From: SHVO01 sp964576515 | GTDB taxonomy: Bacteria; Pseudomonadota; Alphaproteobacteria; Rhodospirillales; Rhodospirillaceae | Direction of reading: 5' to 3' | Length of the DNA stretch: 64,000 nucleotides | NCBI GenBank assembly: GCA_964576515.1 | Contig: CAZNUW010000001.1 | Location: 682,001 to 746,000 of the forward strand | Shown here: positions 24,418 to 32,893 of the stretch, in pieces | How the letters are laid out: every line of letters starts with the position of its first letter | How positions within the stretch are numbered: position 1 is the stretch's first letter | Program-made: the position numbers and the translations under genes | The notes under the pieces: model-generated | Told to the model about the DNA's origin: nothing | Seen by the model: only the letters and a program-made list of their open reading frames with translations | Databases searched by the model: none

Positions 24418-25116
24418 ATGCTGTTGACGATCCCTGGAACTCTTGCGAACACCGGTGCGGCCACCTCCTGGTCGCAGGATTCGTTCATTCCGGTCGTGCG
24501 GCCGTTGGAAATGCTGACCGGATTCGGCACGCGCATCGCCGTCAAACGGGGCCACGAAATCTTCGGGGAAGGCAACACCGCGGATTCTTGTTACAGACTG
24601 GTGGAAGGCAACGCGCGCCTGGTGAAACTGATGGCCGACGGCCGCCGTCAGGTTTGCGAATTCCTGCGCGCCGACGACTTGCTGGGCTTCGAGACGGACG
24701 ACGAGCATTTCTTCTCCGCCGAAGCGGTCAGCGACTGCCTTCTGGTGCGCTACCCGCGCCGGGCGATCGAAACCCTGCTCACCGAAGACAAGAGTTTCGC
24801 GCGCTACGTCCGCAAGACGACGGCGCGCAACATGCAAGACGCCTATCAGCGCATGGTGCTGTTGTGCCACAAGCCGGCTCAGGCGCGCATCGCATGGTTC
24901 CTGCTCGACATGGCGAACCGCGCAACGGACGACCAAGGCGTCATTCATCTCCCGATGACACGCACCGACATCGCGAACTATCTCGGCATGGCGATTGAAA
25001 CGGTGAGCCGTGCACTGGGCCAGTTCAAGACAAGCGGCGCCATCGCGCAGAAAAGCCTCAATCGCATTGTGGTCCTGGACCGCGATGCGCTGGAACTTGC
25101 GCGCGGCGAAGTGTGA
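24418..25116 (+). CDS. fixK: FixK, Crp/Fnr-family transcription regulator
   Basis: A 232-aa regulator with a cyclic-nucleotide-binding-like N-terminal domain and an HTH ending in IANYLGMAIETVSRALGQF. The E-TVSR recognition helix predicts binding to TTGAT-N4-ATCAA sites. The N-terminal cysteine cluster of FNR is absent, so it is FixK-type and not itself an oxygen-sensing iron-sulfur protein. The ATG at 24418 follows GAGGAG at 8 bases; longer in-frame starts have no ribosome-binding site. A FixJ-like box lies upstream. FixK normally controls cbb3 oxidase and other microaerobic genes, which lie outside this window. Confidence 0.92.
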   Translation: MLLTIPGTLANTGAATSWSQDSFIPVVRPLEMLTGFGTRIAVKRGHEIFGEGNTADSCYRLVEGNARLVKLMADGRRQVCEFLRADDLLGFETDDEHFFSAEAVSDCLLVRYPRRAIETLLTEDKSFARYVRKTTARNMQDAYQRMVLLCHKPAQARIAWFLLDMANRATDDQGVIHLPMTRTDIANYLGMAIETVSRALGQFKTSGAIAQKSLNRIVVLDRDALELARGEV

Positions 25117-25136
25117 CGCTCTCGGCTTAGACTGTC

Positions 25137-25613
25137 TTAAGGCGTCAGGAGCCGCCAGGCGGGTTTCGGAGCGCCGGTTTTCGGCTTGGGCTTCACGCCC
25201 GGCAGCGGCTTTCCGTCGAAATCCTCTTCAAGCCACCAGCCGGCGACACGCCCCTCGCCTTTCGGCTCGTACGGGCGGTCATAATAAAATGTATAAACGG
25301 GTTTGCCTTTGTAAGCCCATTGTCTGCGCCCGTCGTCGCGCTGGACGATGGTCCACTCGCCCGTCGGCGTCGCGGTTTGGGGCGCCTGGATGATCGGCCA
25401 GACCGCCGCGCAGACCGCGTCGCAATTGGAACGTCCGTCCGTATCGCCCTCGAAGATGTAGAGCGGCAGGAAGTCGGGGAAAGATTTGTAAACCCATACG
25501 CCCCGATCCTGGCCGAGCGCGACCTCGCCGGGGTGGTTGGGGTTGGGATCGCCCTCGGCGGCCAGTGCGCCGGTCCAAGCCAACGCCGCAAACACAAAAG
25601 CCGTCAACCGCAT
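25137..25613 (-). CDS. Secreted COG4315-type protein (PF03640-like repeats)
   Basis: A 158-aa protein with a signal peptide (about 1-19, ending ALAAEG). The mature protein has the COG4315 pattern: VWVYKSFPDFLPLYIFEGD, then SNCDAVCAAVWPII with two cysteines, then QWAYKGKPVYTFYYD. Such proteins are annotated as lipoproteins or secreted repeats of unknown function. No lipobox is present here. ATG 25613 has GAAGG nine bases upstream; 25631 is an alternative. It follows the TetR gene by 22 bases, so TetR control is plausible. It is convergent with fixK. Confidence 0.78.
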   Translation of the reverse strand: MRLTAFVFAALAWTGALAAEGDPNPNHPGEVALGQDRGVWVYKSFPDFLPLYIFEGDTDGRSNCDAVCAAVWPIIQAPQTATPTGEWTIVQRDDGRRQWAYKGKPVYTFYYDRPYEPKGEGRVAGWWLEEDFDGKPLPGVKPKPKTGAPKPAWRLLTP

Positions 25614-25635
25614 CACGCGAAACCTTCCCATGCCG

Positions 25636-26268
25636 CTACGCCGCATCGGCCGCGGGGCGGCGGAATCCGCGGAACCGCGCCGCGCGTTCGGCACGCTCGA
25701 GCGCGCGATCGAGCGCGGCCATCGTCTTCGCAAGATCGGCGCTGTCGTCGTCCATCCACGCACGCAACGCACAAAGAAGGACGACCTTCATGCCTTGAAC
25801 CCGGGCGTAGCCGAAAAGACCGTCCGGCGACACACCGGCCGCCGCCAACATCGCAGCCGCCGTCCGATCCGCGCGACATAGCGCGAACGCAGCGGCCGGC
25901 GGATCGAAACGCAGGCCGGTGAGCATCGCATGAAGGCCGTCGCGCTCCGCATTCATGGCGTCGAAACGCTTCATCGCGACGTCGAACAGACGGTCGCGCA
26001 CGCTGTCGGCCTCGTCGACGGCTTTGACGGCGGTCAGCATGCGCTTGTCCAGACGATCCAGCACGCGCGCAACGAAATGCGCGCGGGTCGGCGTCTCGCA
26101 AAGCACATCGCCCAGCGCGAGCTTCGCGCGAACGGCCACGGCGTTCATGGAAAGATGACGCCATCCCATCTCGGCGGCCTCCGCGAGGCCGGCGTCGAGA
26201 ATACGGTCGAGCGCGGTCACGGCGGGCAGGGTCGCTTTCGCGGCTTTATTCGAAGGCTTCTTGGCCAT
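25636..26268 (-). CDS. TetR-family transcriptional regulator
   Basis: A 210-aa protein with a TetR-like N-terminal helix-turn-helix at about 22-65 (ALDRILDAGLAEAAEMGWRHLSMNAVAVRAKL) and an all-helical ligand domain. The recognition helix is somewhat divergent from classical TetR, and the C-terminal part is Ala/Arg rich, so COQ9-like divergence should also be considered. ATG 26268 follows GGAGG at 5 bases. It sits between proC (48 bases upstream) and the COG4315 gene. Confidence 0.75.
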   Translation of the reverse strand: MAKKPSNKAAKATLPAVTALDRILDAGLAEAAEMGWRHLSMNAVAVRAKLALGDVLCETPTRAHFVARVLDRLDKRMLTAVKAVDEADSVRDRLFDVAMKRFDAMNAERDGLHAMLTGLRFDPPAAAFALCRADRTAAAMLAAAGVSPDGLFGYARVQGMKVVLLCALRAWMDDDSADLAKTMAALDRALERAERAARFRGFRRPAADAA

Positions 26269-26316
26269 GCGGACCTCCACGAGAAGCGGAAATTATATCC
26301 GATTAATTTCCGCGCG

Positions 26317-27135
26317 CTAACCGGCGAGTTCCTTGGAGCGCTTGGTAGCCGCCGCAACTGCACGCGCGAGCAACGGCTTCAGGCCGTCCGCCGCCATCAA
26401 GACATTGAGCGCGGCCTCGGTGGTGCCACCGGGGCTGGTGACATTCTTGCGCAGCACGGCGGGGTCGGTGTCGTTGTTACCGAGCAGCGCGCCCGCGCCC
26501 GCGACGGTTGCGCGCGCGAGATGCAACGCGAGATCCGGCGGCAATCCCGCTTCGACGCCCGCATCGCGCAGACATTCGACAAGCAGGAAAACGTACGCGG
26601 GCCCGCTCCCCGAGACCGCCGTCACCGCGTCCATCTGGGTTTCATCGCCGATCCAGGCGACTTCGCCCACGGCGCTCATCAACACTTCGCAGACCCTGCG
26701 CTGCACTTCGCTCACGGTCGGCGCCGCATAAAGCGCGCTGACGGCCTTGCCCACGGACGCGGGCGTATTCGGCATCGCGCGCACGATCGCGGCTTCATCC
26801 CCGAGGTGCTTGCGGAAATATCCGGTTGTCTTTCCGGCGATGACCGAGAGATAGACCGGACGTTGCGCGGTGAAGCTTGCATAGGTCGGAATCACCTGAT
26901 CGGCGATCTGCGGCTTCACGGCGAAGAGAATGACGTCCGGACGAAAGTCCGTCGGTACGTCCGACATATGCGGAAGCACCGTGAGCGCGCGGTGATCGGA
27001 ACACGCCGTCACGCTGGCGCGGCCGGCGGGTTCGACAACGATGGCGTCCACAGGGGAAAGGCCGCGCTTAAACCAGCCGGCGAGCAGCGCGCCGCCCATC
27101 TTGCCGCAACCGACGAGGAGAATTGTACCTTGCAT
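26317..27135 (-). CDS. proC: Pyrroline-5-carboxylate reductase
   Basis: A 272-aa enzyme that reduces pyrroline-5-carboxylate to proline with NAD(P)H. The Rossmann motif VGCGKMGGAL is at the N-terminus, VKPQ lies near 80, and the C-terminal signature DAVTAVSGSGPAYVFLLVE is intact, as is KNVTSPGGTTEAAL. ATG 27135 (MQGTILLVGCG) is the family start; a longer frame to 27171 is unlikely. It follows ybjN by 43 bases in the same direction. The ubiK-ybjN-proC order recurs in alphaproteobacteria (from memory). Confidence 0.95.
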   Translation of the reverse strand: MQGTILLVGCGKMGGALLAGWFKRGLSPVDAIVVEPAGRASVTACSDHRALTVLPHMSDVPTDFRPDVILFAVKPQIADQVIPTYASFTAQRPVYLSVIAGKTTGYFRKHLGDEAAIVRAMPNTPASVGKAVSALYAAPTVSEVQRRVCEVLMSAVGEVAWIGDETQMDAVTAVSGSGPAYVFLLVECLRDAGVEAGLPPDLALHLARATVAGAGALLGNNDTDPAVLRKNVTSPGGTTEAALNVLMAADGLKPLLARAVAAATKRSKELAG

Positions 27136-27178
27136 ACAGGGACGATAGCACCCGGAAGGCGAGAGCCCCAAGAGCGTG

Positions 27179-27682
27179 CTAGGCTTCGCCCACCGTATCG
27201 AGCAGGGAGCTCGCGATGGCGTCTTCGGCCGTCCGGCCGCCCCAGATCACGAACTGGAACGCCGGGTAGTATCGCTCGCATTCCGACACGGCCAAATCCA
27301 TAAGTTCGCTGATGAGATCGCTGTCCAGCCGGTCCGGCAGCCGCACGGTATGGCGGAACATCGGGATGCCTTCTTCCACCCAGATCGCGAAGTGCCCCAT
27401 CCAGAGCCGTTCATTGAGCTTTGCGATGAGTTCGTAAACCTGCGCCATCAGTTTGGACTGCACCCGCATATCCAACGCACAGGAGAAGTGGAGGGCTTTG
27501 AGGTCTTCCGACCAGGCGAAGAACATACCGTAGTCGCACCAGGAGCCGGGTGCTTCGACCGCGAGTTCCGTTTCGCAACGGCGGTCGTGGACCCATTCCT
27601 TGCCGGCGATGAATTCTTCGATGAAATCGATGGGGTTGCTGTTGCTGGCGGACCGCCTGCGGAGCGTATCTTTAGTCTGCAA
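27179..27682 (-). CDS. YbjN domain-containing protein
   Basis: A 167-aa protein of the YbjN family (type III secretion chaperone-like fold). It has the typical NPIDFIEEFIAGKEW start, CDYGMFFAWSEDLKALHFSCALD and ERYYPAFQFVIWGGRTAEDAIA. The family's molecular role is unclear; E. coli YbjN has been linked to stress and motility. A TTG at 27682 with GGGGAGGG just upstream looks best; a GTG at 27706 is the alternative. It precedes proC. Confidence 0.82.
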   Translation of the reverse strand: MQTKDTLRRRSASNSNPIDFIEEFIAGKEWVHDRRCETELAVEAPGSWCDYGMFFAWSEDLKALHFSCALDMRVQSKLMAQVYELIAKLNERLWMGHFAIWVEEGIPMFRHTVRLPDRLDSDLISELMDLAVSECERYYPAFQFVIWGGRTAEDAIASSLLDTVGEA

Positions 27683-27834
27683 AAGACCCTCCCCTCTACC
27701 AAACACGGGTCTGGACCCCGACCCATCCCCTGGGCCGATCCCTCGTCAAACAAGGGTACAGATTTCAAGATATAGTAGGGGGCAAAGTGCCGCAATACAA
27801 AATAGCGAGGAAAATCGCCGAGTCGCGGAAATCT

Positions 27835-27843
27835 TGTGGATAA
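27835..27843 (-). promoter_or_regulatory. Single consensus DnaA box
   Basis: TGTGGATAA (TTATCCACA on the minus strand) is a perfect DnaA box in the 211-base gap between ubiK and ybjN. It stands alone, with no flanking boxes that I can see. Confidence 0.35.
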
Positions 27844-27893
27844 GTGGTTTTCACGAGTCCGCGCGCTTGCCGGTCGCACGGCGCGCGCGGACG

Positions 27894-28145
27894 CTAGCGT
27901 TGCGCCAATTTGCTCTCAAGTTCGGCGACGCGCGCGGCCAATCGTTCTTGTTCCGCGCGCGCTTCCACGGCCATCGCGCGCACAACGTCGAACTCCTCGC
28001 GGCGCACGTAACCGCCGTCGGCCATCACACGCTCGAGACGGTCGCGCACCATGGCTTCGATCTCTTGTTTCAAACCCGAGATCGCGCTGAGCGCGCCGCC
28101 GCTAAGGCGCGCGAGATCGTCGAAGATACGATTTTGCGATTGCAT
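27894..28145 (-). CDS. ubiK: UbiK (BMFP/YqiC-type) ubiquinone biosynthesis accessory factor
   Basis: An 83-aa helical protein with an N-terminal MQSQNRIFDDLARLSGGALS region and a C-terminal coiled coil (EQERLAARVAELESKL). It is the size and layout of BMFP-family UbiK, which forms trimers, binds lipid and supports the UbiJ-scaffolded ubiquinone-making complex. ATG 28145 follows AAGGAAA. It is divergent from hldD, with 76 bases between. Confidence 0.88.
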   Translation of the reverse strand: MQSQNRIFDDLARLSGGALSAISGLKQEIEAMVRDRLERVMADGGYVRREEFDVVRAMAVEARAEQERLAARVAELESKLAQR

Positions 28146-28221
28146 CGCTGGTTTCCTTGGACTTGCTTAATCGTAATATCAGCGCCTATGTGGCATTAGG
28201 CAACACTATAAACGAGCGCGC

Positions 28222-29202
28222 ATGTTCATCGTCACCGGCGGGTCCGGATTCATAGGCTCCAACCTCGTCGCGATCCTGGAAGAGCGCGGCCTGGGGCCCG
28301 TCACCGTCGTCGATCGCTGCGAGAACGACCACAAGACGCGCAACCTCGCCAAACGCAGTGCGCGGCGCGTGCCGCCGGAATTCCTCCCCAATGCGCTCGC
28401 GGACCTGCGCGGCGAGATCAAAGGCGTCTTCCATTTGGGCGCGCTGACGTCCACCACGGAACGCGACGAAAAGCGCCTGACCGAAGTGAACGTCCATTTG
28501 AGCCAGGACCTGTGGCGCTGGTGCGCCGCCCATACCGTGCCCTTCGTGTACGCGTCGTCCGCGGCCACGTATGGCGACGGCAAAGCGGGCTTCAAGGACG
28601 ACGACACGCTCGCAGGTCTTGCGCATCTCCACCCTCTCAATCCCTACGGCCAAAGCAAACACACCTTCGACCTTTGGGTCGCAGAGCAGGCGGCGAGCGG
28701 CGCGCCGGCGCCACCGCGCTGGGCGGGCGTGAAGTTCTTCAACGTGTACGGCCCCAACGAATTTCACAAAGGCGCGCAGGCCAGCCTTGTCTCTCAGGTG
28801 CATGGGAAAGCGGTCGCGGGAGCGCCCTATCCCCTCTTCCGCTCGCACAACCCCGCTTACGCCGACGGCGGACAGATGCGCGATTTCATTTTTGTCGAGG
28901 ACTGCTGCGACGTGATGCTCTGGCTGTTTGAACTCGCGCCCGCCAACGGGATCTTCAACCTGGGGACCGGTAAGGCGCGCTCGTTCCTCGACCTCGCGCA
29001 TGCGGTCTATCGCGCGCTGGGCCGGGAACCCGCCATTATCTGGCGCGACACGCCCGAAGACATTCGCGGCCAATACCAGTATTTTACCGAAGCGCGCATG
29101 GAACGCCTGCGCGGCCTCGGTTACACCGCGCCGTTCACCAACCTGGAGGACGGCGTCGCGAAAACCGTCAAGATTTTGTCGCAGCCCGATCCTTACAGAT
29201 AA
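28222..29202 (+). CDS. hldD: ADP-glyceromanno-heptose 6-epimerase
   Basis: A 326-aa extended-SDR epimerase converting ADP-D-glycero- to ADP-L-glycero-beta-D-manno-heptose for the LPS inner core. The NAD motif GGSGFIGSN is at 6-14. The acceptor-loop Ser-Ser (YASSAATYGD), the catalytic Tyr-Lys (NPYGQSKHTFD) and KFFNVYGPNEFHKG match HldD/RfaD. The C-terminal DIRGQYQYFTEA segment is also typical. It starts a plus-strand series and ends 2 bases before lgt. Confidence 0.93.
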   Translation: MFIVTGGSGFIGSNLVAILEERGLGPVTVVDRCENDHKTRNLAKRSARRVPPEFLPNALADLRGEIKGVFHLGALTSTTERDEKRLTEVNVHLSQDLWRWCAAHTVPFVYASSAATYGDGKAGFKDDDTLAGLAHLHPLNPYGQSKHTFDLWVAEQAASGAPAPPRWAGVKFFNVYGPNEFHKGAQASLVSQVHGKAVAGAPYPLFRSHNPAYADGGQMRDFIFVEDCCDVMLWLFELAPANGIFNLGTGKARSFLDLAHAVYRALGREPAIIWRDTPEDIRGQYQYFTEARMERLRGLGYTAPFTNLEDGVAKTVKILSQPDPYR

Positions 29203-29204
29203 AC

Positions 29205-30017
29205 ATGTTCGCCATCGCATTCCCCGCCATCGACCCGGTCTTGATCCAAATCGGGCCCATCGCCATACGCTGGTACGCCTTGGCCTATATCGTCGGGCTG
29301 TTCGCCGGCGTGGCCTATGTGCGCTGGCAAGTGAAACACGCGCCCGCGCTGATGACACGCGATCAGGTGGATGATTTCTTCCTGTGGGTGCTCGGCGGCG
29401 TCATCCTCGGCGGACGCTTCGGCTATGTCCTCTTTTATAAACCCGGCGAGTATCTCTCGGACCCAATCTCGATCTTCAAGACCTGGGAGGGCGGCATGTC
29501 CTTCCATGGCGGCCTGGTGGGCGTGATCGTCGCGATCCTGTTGTTCGCGCGCTACGCCAAGGTGAACAAGTGGTACGTGGGCGATCACGTCGCCTGTGCG
29601 GTTCCGATCGGCCTCGGCCTCGGACGCCTCGCCAATTTCATCAACGGCGAACTGTGGGGCCGCACCGCGCCGGACGTGCCTTGGGCGATGGTATTTCCGG
29701 GTGCCGGCGATATTCCCCGGCATCCGAGTCAGCTTTATCAAGCCGCGCTGGAAGGCCTCGTGCTGTTCGTGATCCTCAACCTGTTGTGGCGCAACGAAGC
29801 GATCCGCCGCCGGCCGGGCACGCTCGCGGGCTGTTTCCTCATCGGCTACGGCCTCTTCCGCATCGTCGGCGAATTCTTCCGTGAGCCGGACACCTTCATC
29901 GGGTTCCTGCCGGGCGGCACGACCATGGGACAATGGCTGTCGGTGCCGATGGTGCTGGCCGGCCTTCTCTTTATCTGGCGGGCGCGGCGCGCGGGCCCGG
30001 TGCCGTCGAAAACATGA
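29205..30017 (+). CDS. lgt: Prolipoprotein diacylglyceryl transferase
   Basis: A 270-aa polytopic inner-membrane enzyme that attaches diacylglyceryl from phosphatidylglycerol to the lipobox cysteine. The signature GLGLGRLANFINGELWGR with its essential Arg/Asn residues is intact, as are GGRFGYVLFY, MSFHGGLVG and the late GEFFREPD. About seven helices span the length. It overlaps the midA-like gene by 4 bases (ATGA). Predicted lipoprotein clients in the window include those at 31863, 38763 and 39087. Confidence 0.96.
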   Translation: MFAIAFPAIDPVLIQIGPIAIRWYALAYIVGLFAGVAYVRWQVKHAPALMTRDQVDDFFLWVLGGVILGGRFGYVLFYKPGEYLSDPISIFKTWEGGMSFHGGLVGVIVAILLFARYAKVNKWYVGDHVACAVPIGLGLGRLANFINGELWGRTAPDVPWAMVFPGAGDIPRHPSQLYQAALEGLVLFVILNLLWRNEAIRRRPGTLAGCFLIGYGLFRIVGEFFREPDTFIGFLPGGTTMGQWLSVPMVLAGLLFIWRARRAGPVPSKT

Positions 30018-31087
30018 CGCTCGCGGAGGCGCTTCGCGAACGCATCCGGCGCACCGGCCCTCTCCCGGTCGCCGACTATATGGAAGCTTGCGCGAACGCT
30101 TACTACGCGCGGGGCGACGTCTTCGGCCGCGACGGCGATTTCATTACGTCGCCGGAGATCAGCCAGACCTTTGGCGAGATCGTCGGCCTGTGGACCGCCG
30201 TAACGTGGCAAGCGCTCGGTGCACCGAAAACGTTCCGGCTGATCGAATGCGGCCCTGGACGCGGCACGTTGATGGCCGATGCGCTGCGGGCCGCCGGCCG
30301 GGTGCCGGGCTTCAGGGATGCGGCGCGCATTCACCTTGTGGAACGAAGCCCGGCCTTGCGCGACCGGCAACGCGCCGCGCTGAAAGGCGAAAACGTCACC
30401 TGGCACGACGACATCGCGGAGGTCGCCGCCGGGACGTCCATCGTGATCGGCAACGAATTCCTCGACGCCCTGCCCGTCCGCCAATGGATAAAAACCAACC
30501 GCGGCTGGGTTGAACGCGCCGTGGATGTCGGCGCCGACGGCACTTTCCGGTTCACACAAGGCGCCGCGCGCGATCTCGACATTCCGCTGACAATTTCGGC
30601 CGACGCGCCCCTCGGCGCGATTTTCGAGACATCACCCGCCGTCTTGGATTGGACGCGCCGGGTTGCCGCACGGCTGACCGATCACGGCGGCGCGGCCTTG
30701 GTGATCGACTATGGCCACACCACGACGGCCCTTGGCGACACACTGCAGGCGGTCAAGGCGCACCGCTATCACGACGTCCTCGCGGACGCCGGCGAGGCCG
30801 ACGTGACCGCGCATGTGGACTTCGCTGCCGTGGCCACGGCGGCCCGCGAAATGGGCGCGAAGGTATGGGGGCCGGTTCCGCAGGGCCAATGGCTCACGCG
30901 CCTGGGGATCACCGTCCGCGCCGCGCAACTCACGGCCGGCAAAGACGCAGCCCGCGCCCAAGCCATCACGGGCGCTGTGCAGCGGCTGATCGCACCAGAC
31001 GGCATGGGGCTCCTGTTCAAGGCGCTCGCGTTCGCGCACACCGCACTAGCCGCGTGCGAAGGTTTCGAGCAGGATGCGCCCGTATGA
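30014..31087 (+). CDS. MidA/NDUFAF7-family SAM-dependent methyltransferase
   Basis: A 357-aa class I methyltransferase of DUF185. The start MTLAEALRERIRRTGPLPVADYME, GDFITSPEISQTFGE, the SAM-binding IECGPGRGTLMAD, and IGNEFLDALPVRQW are typical. The mitochondrial member NDUFAF7 methylates an Arg of a complex I subunit; bacterial targets are not settled. Both ends overlap neighbours by 4 bases (ATGA with lgt and pgeF), so the start is well fixed. Complex I genes are not in the window. Confidence 0.9.
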   Translation: MTLAEALRERIRRTGPLPVADYMEACANAYYARGDVFGRDGDFITSPEISQTFGEIVGLWTAVTWQALGAPKTFRLIECGPGRGTLMADALRAAGRVPGFRDAARIHLVERSPALRDRQRAALKGENVTWHDDIAEVAAGTSIVIGNEFLDALPVRQWIKTNRGWVERAVDVGADGTFRFTQGAARDLDIPLTISADAPLGAIFETSPAVLDWTRRVAARLTDHGGAALVIDYGHTTTALGDTLQAVKAHRYHDVLADAGEADVTAHVDFAAVATAAREMGAKVWGPVPQGQWLTRLGITVRAAQLTAGKDAARAQAITGAVQRLIAPDGMGLLFKALAFAHTALAACEGFEQDAPV

Positions 31088-31866
31088 CACATCTCGATCC
31101 CAACATCGGCGTTCAAACGCCGCACCTCGCCCACAAAGGCCTTCGCCACGCCTTCTTCACGCGCAACGGCGGCGTCTCGACCGGCCGGTACACGTCGAAC
31201 AATGTCGCGTTCAGCGCGGGCGACGATCCGGATCATGTCGCGCGCAACCGGGCGCGGTGCGTCGAACATCTCGGCCTCACGTCGCTGGTGACGCTCAGCC
31301 AGAAACACACGCCCGAAGTCGTCACGGTCGAAGAGCCGTGGGGCCGCGAGGACACGCCGGTCGCCGACGCCCTAGTCACGAACAAGCGCGGAATCGCGCT
31401 CGGCATCCTGACCGCCGACTGCGCCCCGGTGCTGTTCGCCGACGCCGACGCCGGCGTGATCGGCGCGGCTCACGCGGGATGGCGCGGCGCCTTCGACGGC
31501 GTGATCGGCAATACGGTCGATGCGATGGAGGAACTTGGCGCGCGCGCGGACCGGATCGTGGCCGTGGTCGGCCCGTGCATCGCGCTGGCTTCCTATGAGG
31601 TCGGCGCCGAATTCGTCGAGCGTTTCCTGGAACGCGACGCCGCCTACGGACGATTCTTCGGGACGTCGCCGAAAGAAGGCCACGCGCACTTCAATCTTCC
31701 CGCGTTCGTCAGCGACTTGGCGACCCTCGCCGGGGTGGGCCGCGTGATGATCGAGGGAAGCGACACCTGCCCCGATGCAAACCGGTTCTTCAGCTACCGG
31801 CGCGCGACACTGGCCAAGGAGTCGGACTACGGCCGCCAGCTTTCGGCCATCGGCCTCGCGCCGTGA
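31084..31866 (+). CDS. pgeF: Peptidoglycan editing factor PgeF (YfiH/laccase-domain)
   Basis: A 260-aa protein of the multicopper polyphenol oxidase/YfiH family. The zinc-site residues are visible in LSQKHTPEVV, LTADCAPVLF and GAAHAGWRGAFDGV. E. coli YfiH corrects L-Ser-containing muropeptide precursors; adenosine phosphorylase activity is reported for relatives. It starts FTRNGGVSTG as expected. ATGA overlap with midA fixes the start, and its stop overlaps the next lipoprotein start as GTGA. Confidence 0.92.
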   Translation: MTHLDPNIGVQTPHLAHKGLRHAFFTRNGGVSTGRYTSNNVAFSAGDDPDHVARNRARCVEHLGLTSLVTLSQKHTPEVVTVEEPWGREDTPVADALVTNKRGIALGILTADCAPVLFADADAGVIGAAHAGWRGAFDGVIGNTVDAMEELGARADRIVAVVGPCIALASYEVGAEFVERFLERDAAYGRFFGTSPKEGHAHFNLPAFVSDLATLAGVGRVMIEGSDTCPDANRFFSYRRATLAKESDYGRQLSAIGLAP

Positions 31867-32756
31867 TCAGGATCGTCGCCGCGATTCTTCTCGTCACGGC
31901 GCTGGCCGCATGCGGCGAGATCGGACGCCCCTTCCTCGGCGCGCCGCAAATAACGTCCGACAATCCGCTTCTGGATATCCCGACCGCGGTGGGAATCGCC
32001 GTGGTGCCGGTGGCGGGATTGCCCGCGCCTTTAAGCGGCGCCGTGACGCGCGCGGCCGCGAACCGGCTGCAAGCGTTCGAGATCCCGGCGGAAGCCGTCC
32101 CCGCGAACACCGGCCTCGGCTTTACGCTTGAAGGCGTCGCACAAAGCACAGACTCGGCCACGGCCGGACGAACCGCCGAGATTTTGTGGACGCTTAAATC
32201 GCGGCGCGGCGCGGTCACCGGAACCCACCGACAAACCCTGGCCCTTCCCGAAAGCGTTTGGAACGGCGACGGCGGAGAAACGGCCACGCTGATCGGCGGC
32301 GAAGTCGCGACCGCCATCGCAGCCCTTCTCGGCGCCGATGCGCCGGTGGCGGGGCCCACGAAACCCGCCGTGCGGCTGCCGAGCATTTCCGTCAAACCGG
32401 TCGAAGGAGCACCGGGCGACGGACGCGAGGCGTTGCGCCTGGCGGTGATCCAGGTGTTGAACCAGAACGGGATCAGGCGCGACGACGTCGCCCCGGACGT
32501 GACCCTCACCTGCAAGATGGAAAGCCAGCCCGCGCGCGACGGACTGCAACAGGTCTCGATCGTCTGGCAGGCGACCAGCCGCGACGGCGCCGACCTCGGA
32601 ACGATGCGGCTCGATAACACCATTCCCAACGGCGCCCTGGATGGCCCCTGGGGGCCGACCGCCTTCGCCATCGCGGACGCCGCCGCGGCCGACCTCGTGA
32701 CGTTGATAACCTCCACGAGTCCGGCGGCGAATCCTGCGCCTCCGACGGCAAAATAA
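31863..32756 (+). CDS. Putative lipoprotein of unknown function
   Basis: A 297-aa protein with a lipobox (LVTALAAC, Cys about 17) after a short signal. The rest is Ala/Thr-rich and alternating in predicted beta strands. Two weakly similar halves (about 45-150 and 180-280) may be a duplicated domain. No family comes to mind. It starts at a GTG overlapping the pgeF stop (GTGA), so it is the last gene of the hldD-lgt-midA-pgeF run. prs begins 137 bases later with its own likely promoter. Confidence 0.75.
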   Translation: MIRIVAAILLVTALAACGEIGRPFLGAPQITSDNPLLDIPTAVGIAVVPVAGLPAPLSGAVTRAAANRLQAFEIPAEAVPANTGLGFTLEGVAQSTDSATAGRTAEILWTLKSRRGAVTGTHRQTLALPESVWNGDGGETATLIGGEVATAIAALLGADAPVAGPTKPAVRLPSISVKPVEGAPGDGREALRLAVIQVLNQNGIRRDDVAPDVTLTCKMESQPARDGLQQVSIVWQATSRDGADLGTMRLDNTIPNGALDGPWGPTAFAIADAAAADLVTLITSTSPAANPAPPTAK

Positions 32757-32893
32757 TCCACAGAACCCTCAATTTTGCGTGTGAATACGCAACAGCCGAA
32801 CTCGCGGTTTACAGTGCGATGACAGGTTGATACTTTCCGCGCGCCTGCGGTTCGGGGGACGGCGCAGGCTCCTTATTGGGGCACGCAGCGCAC

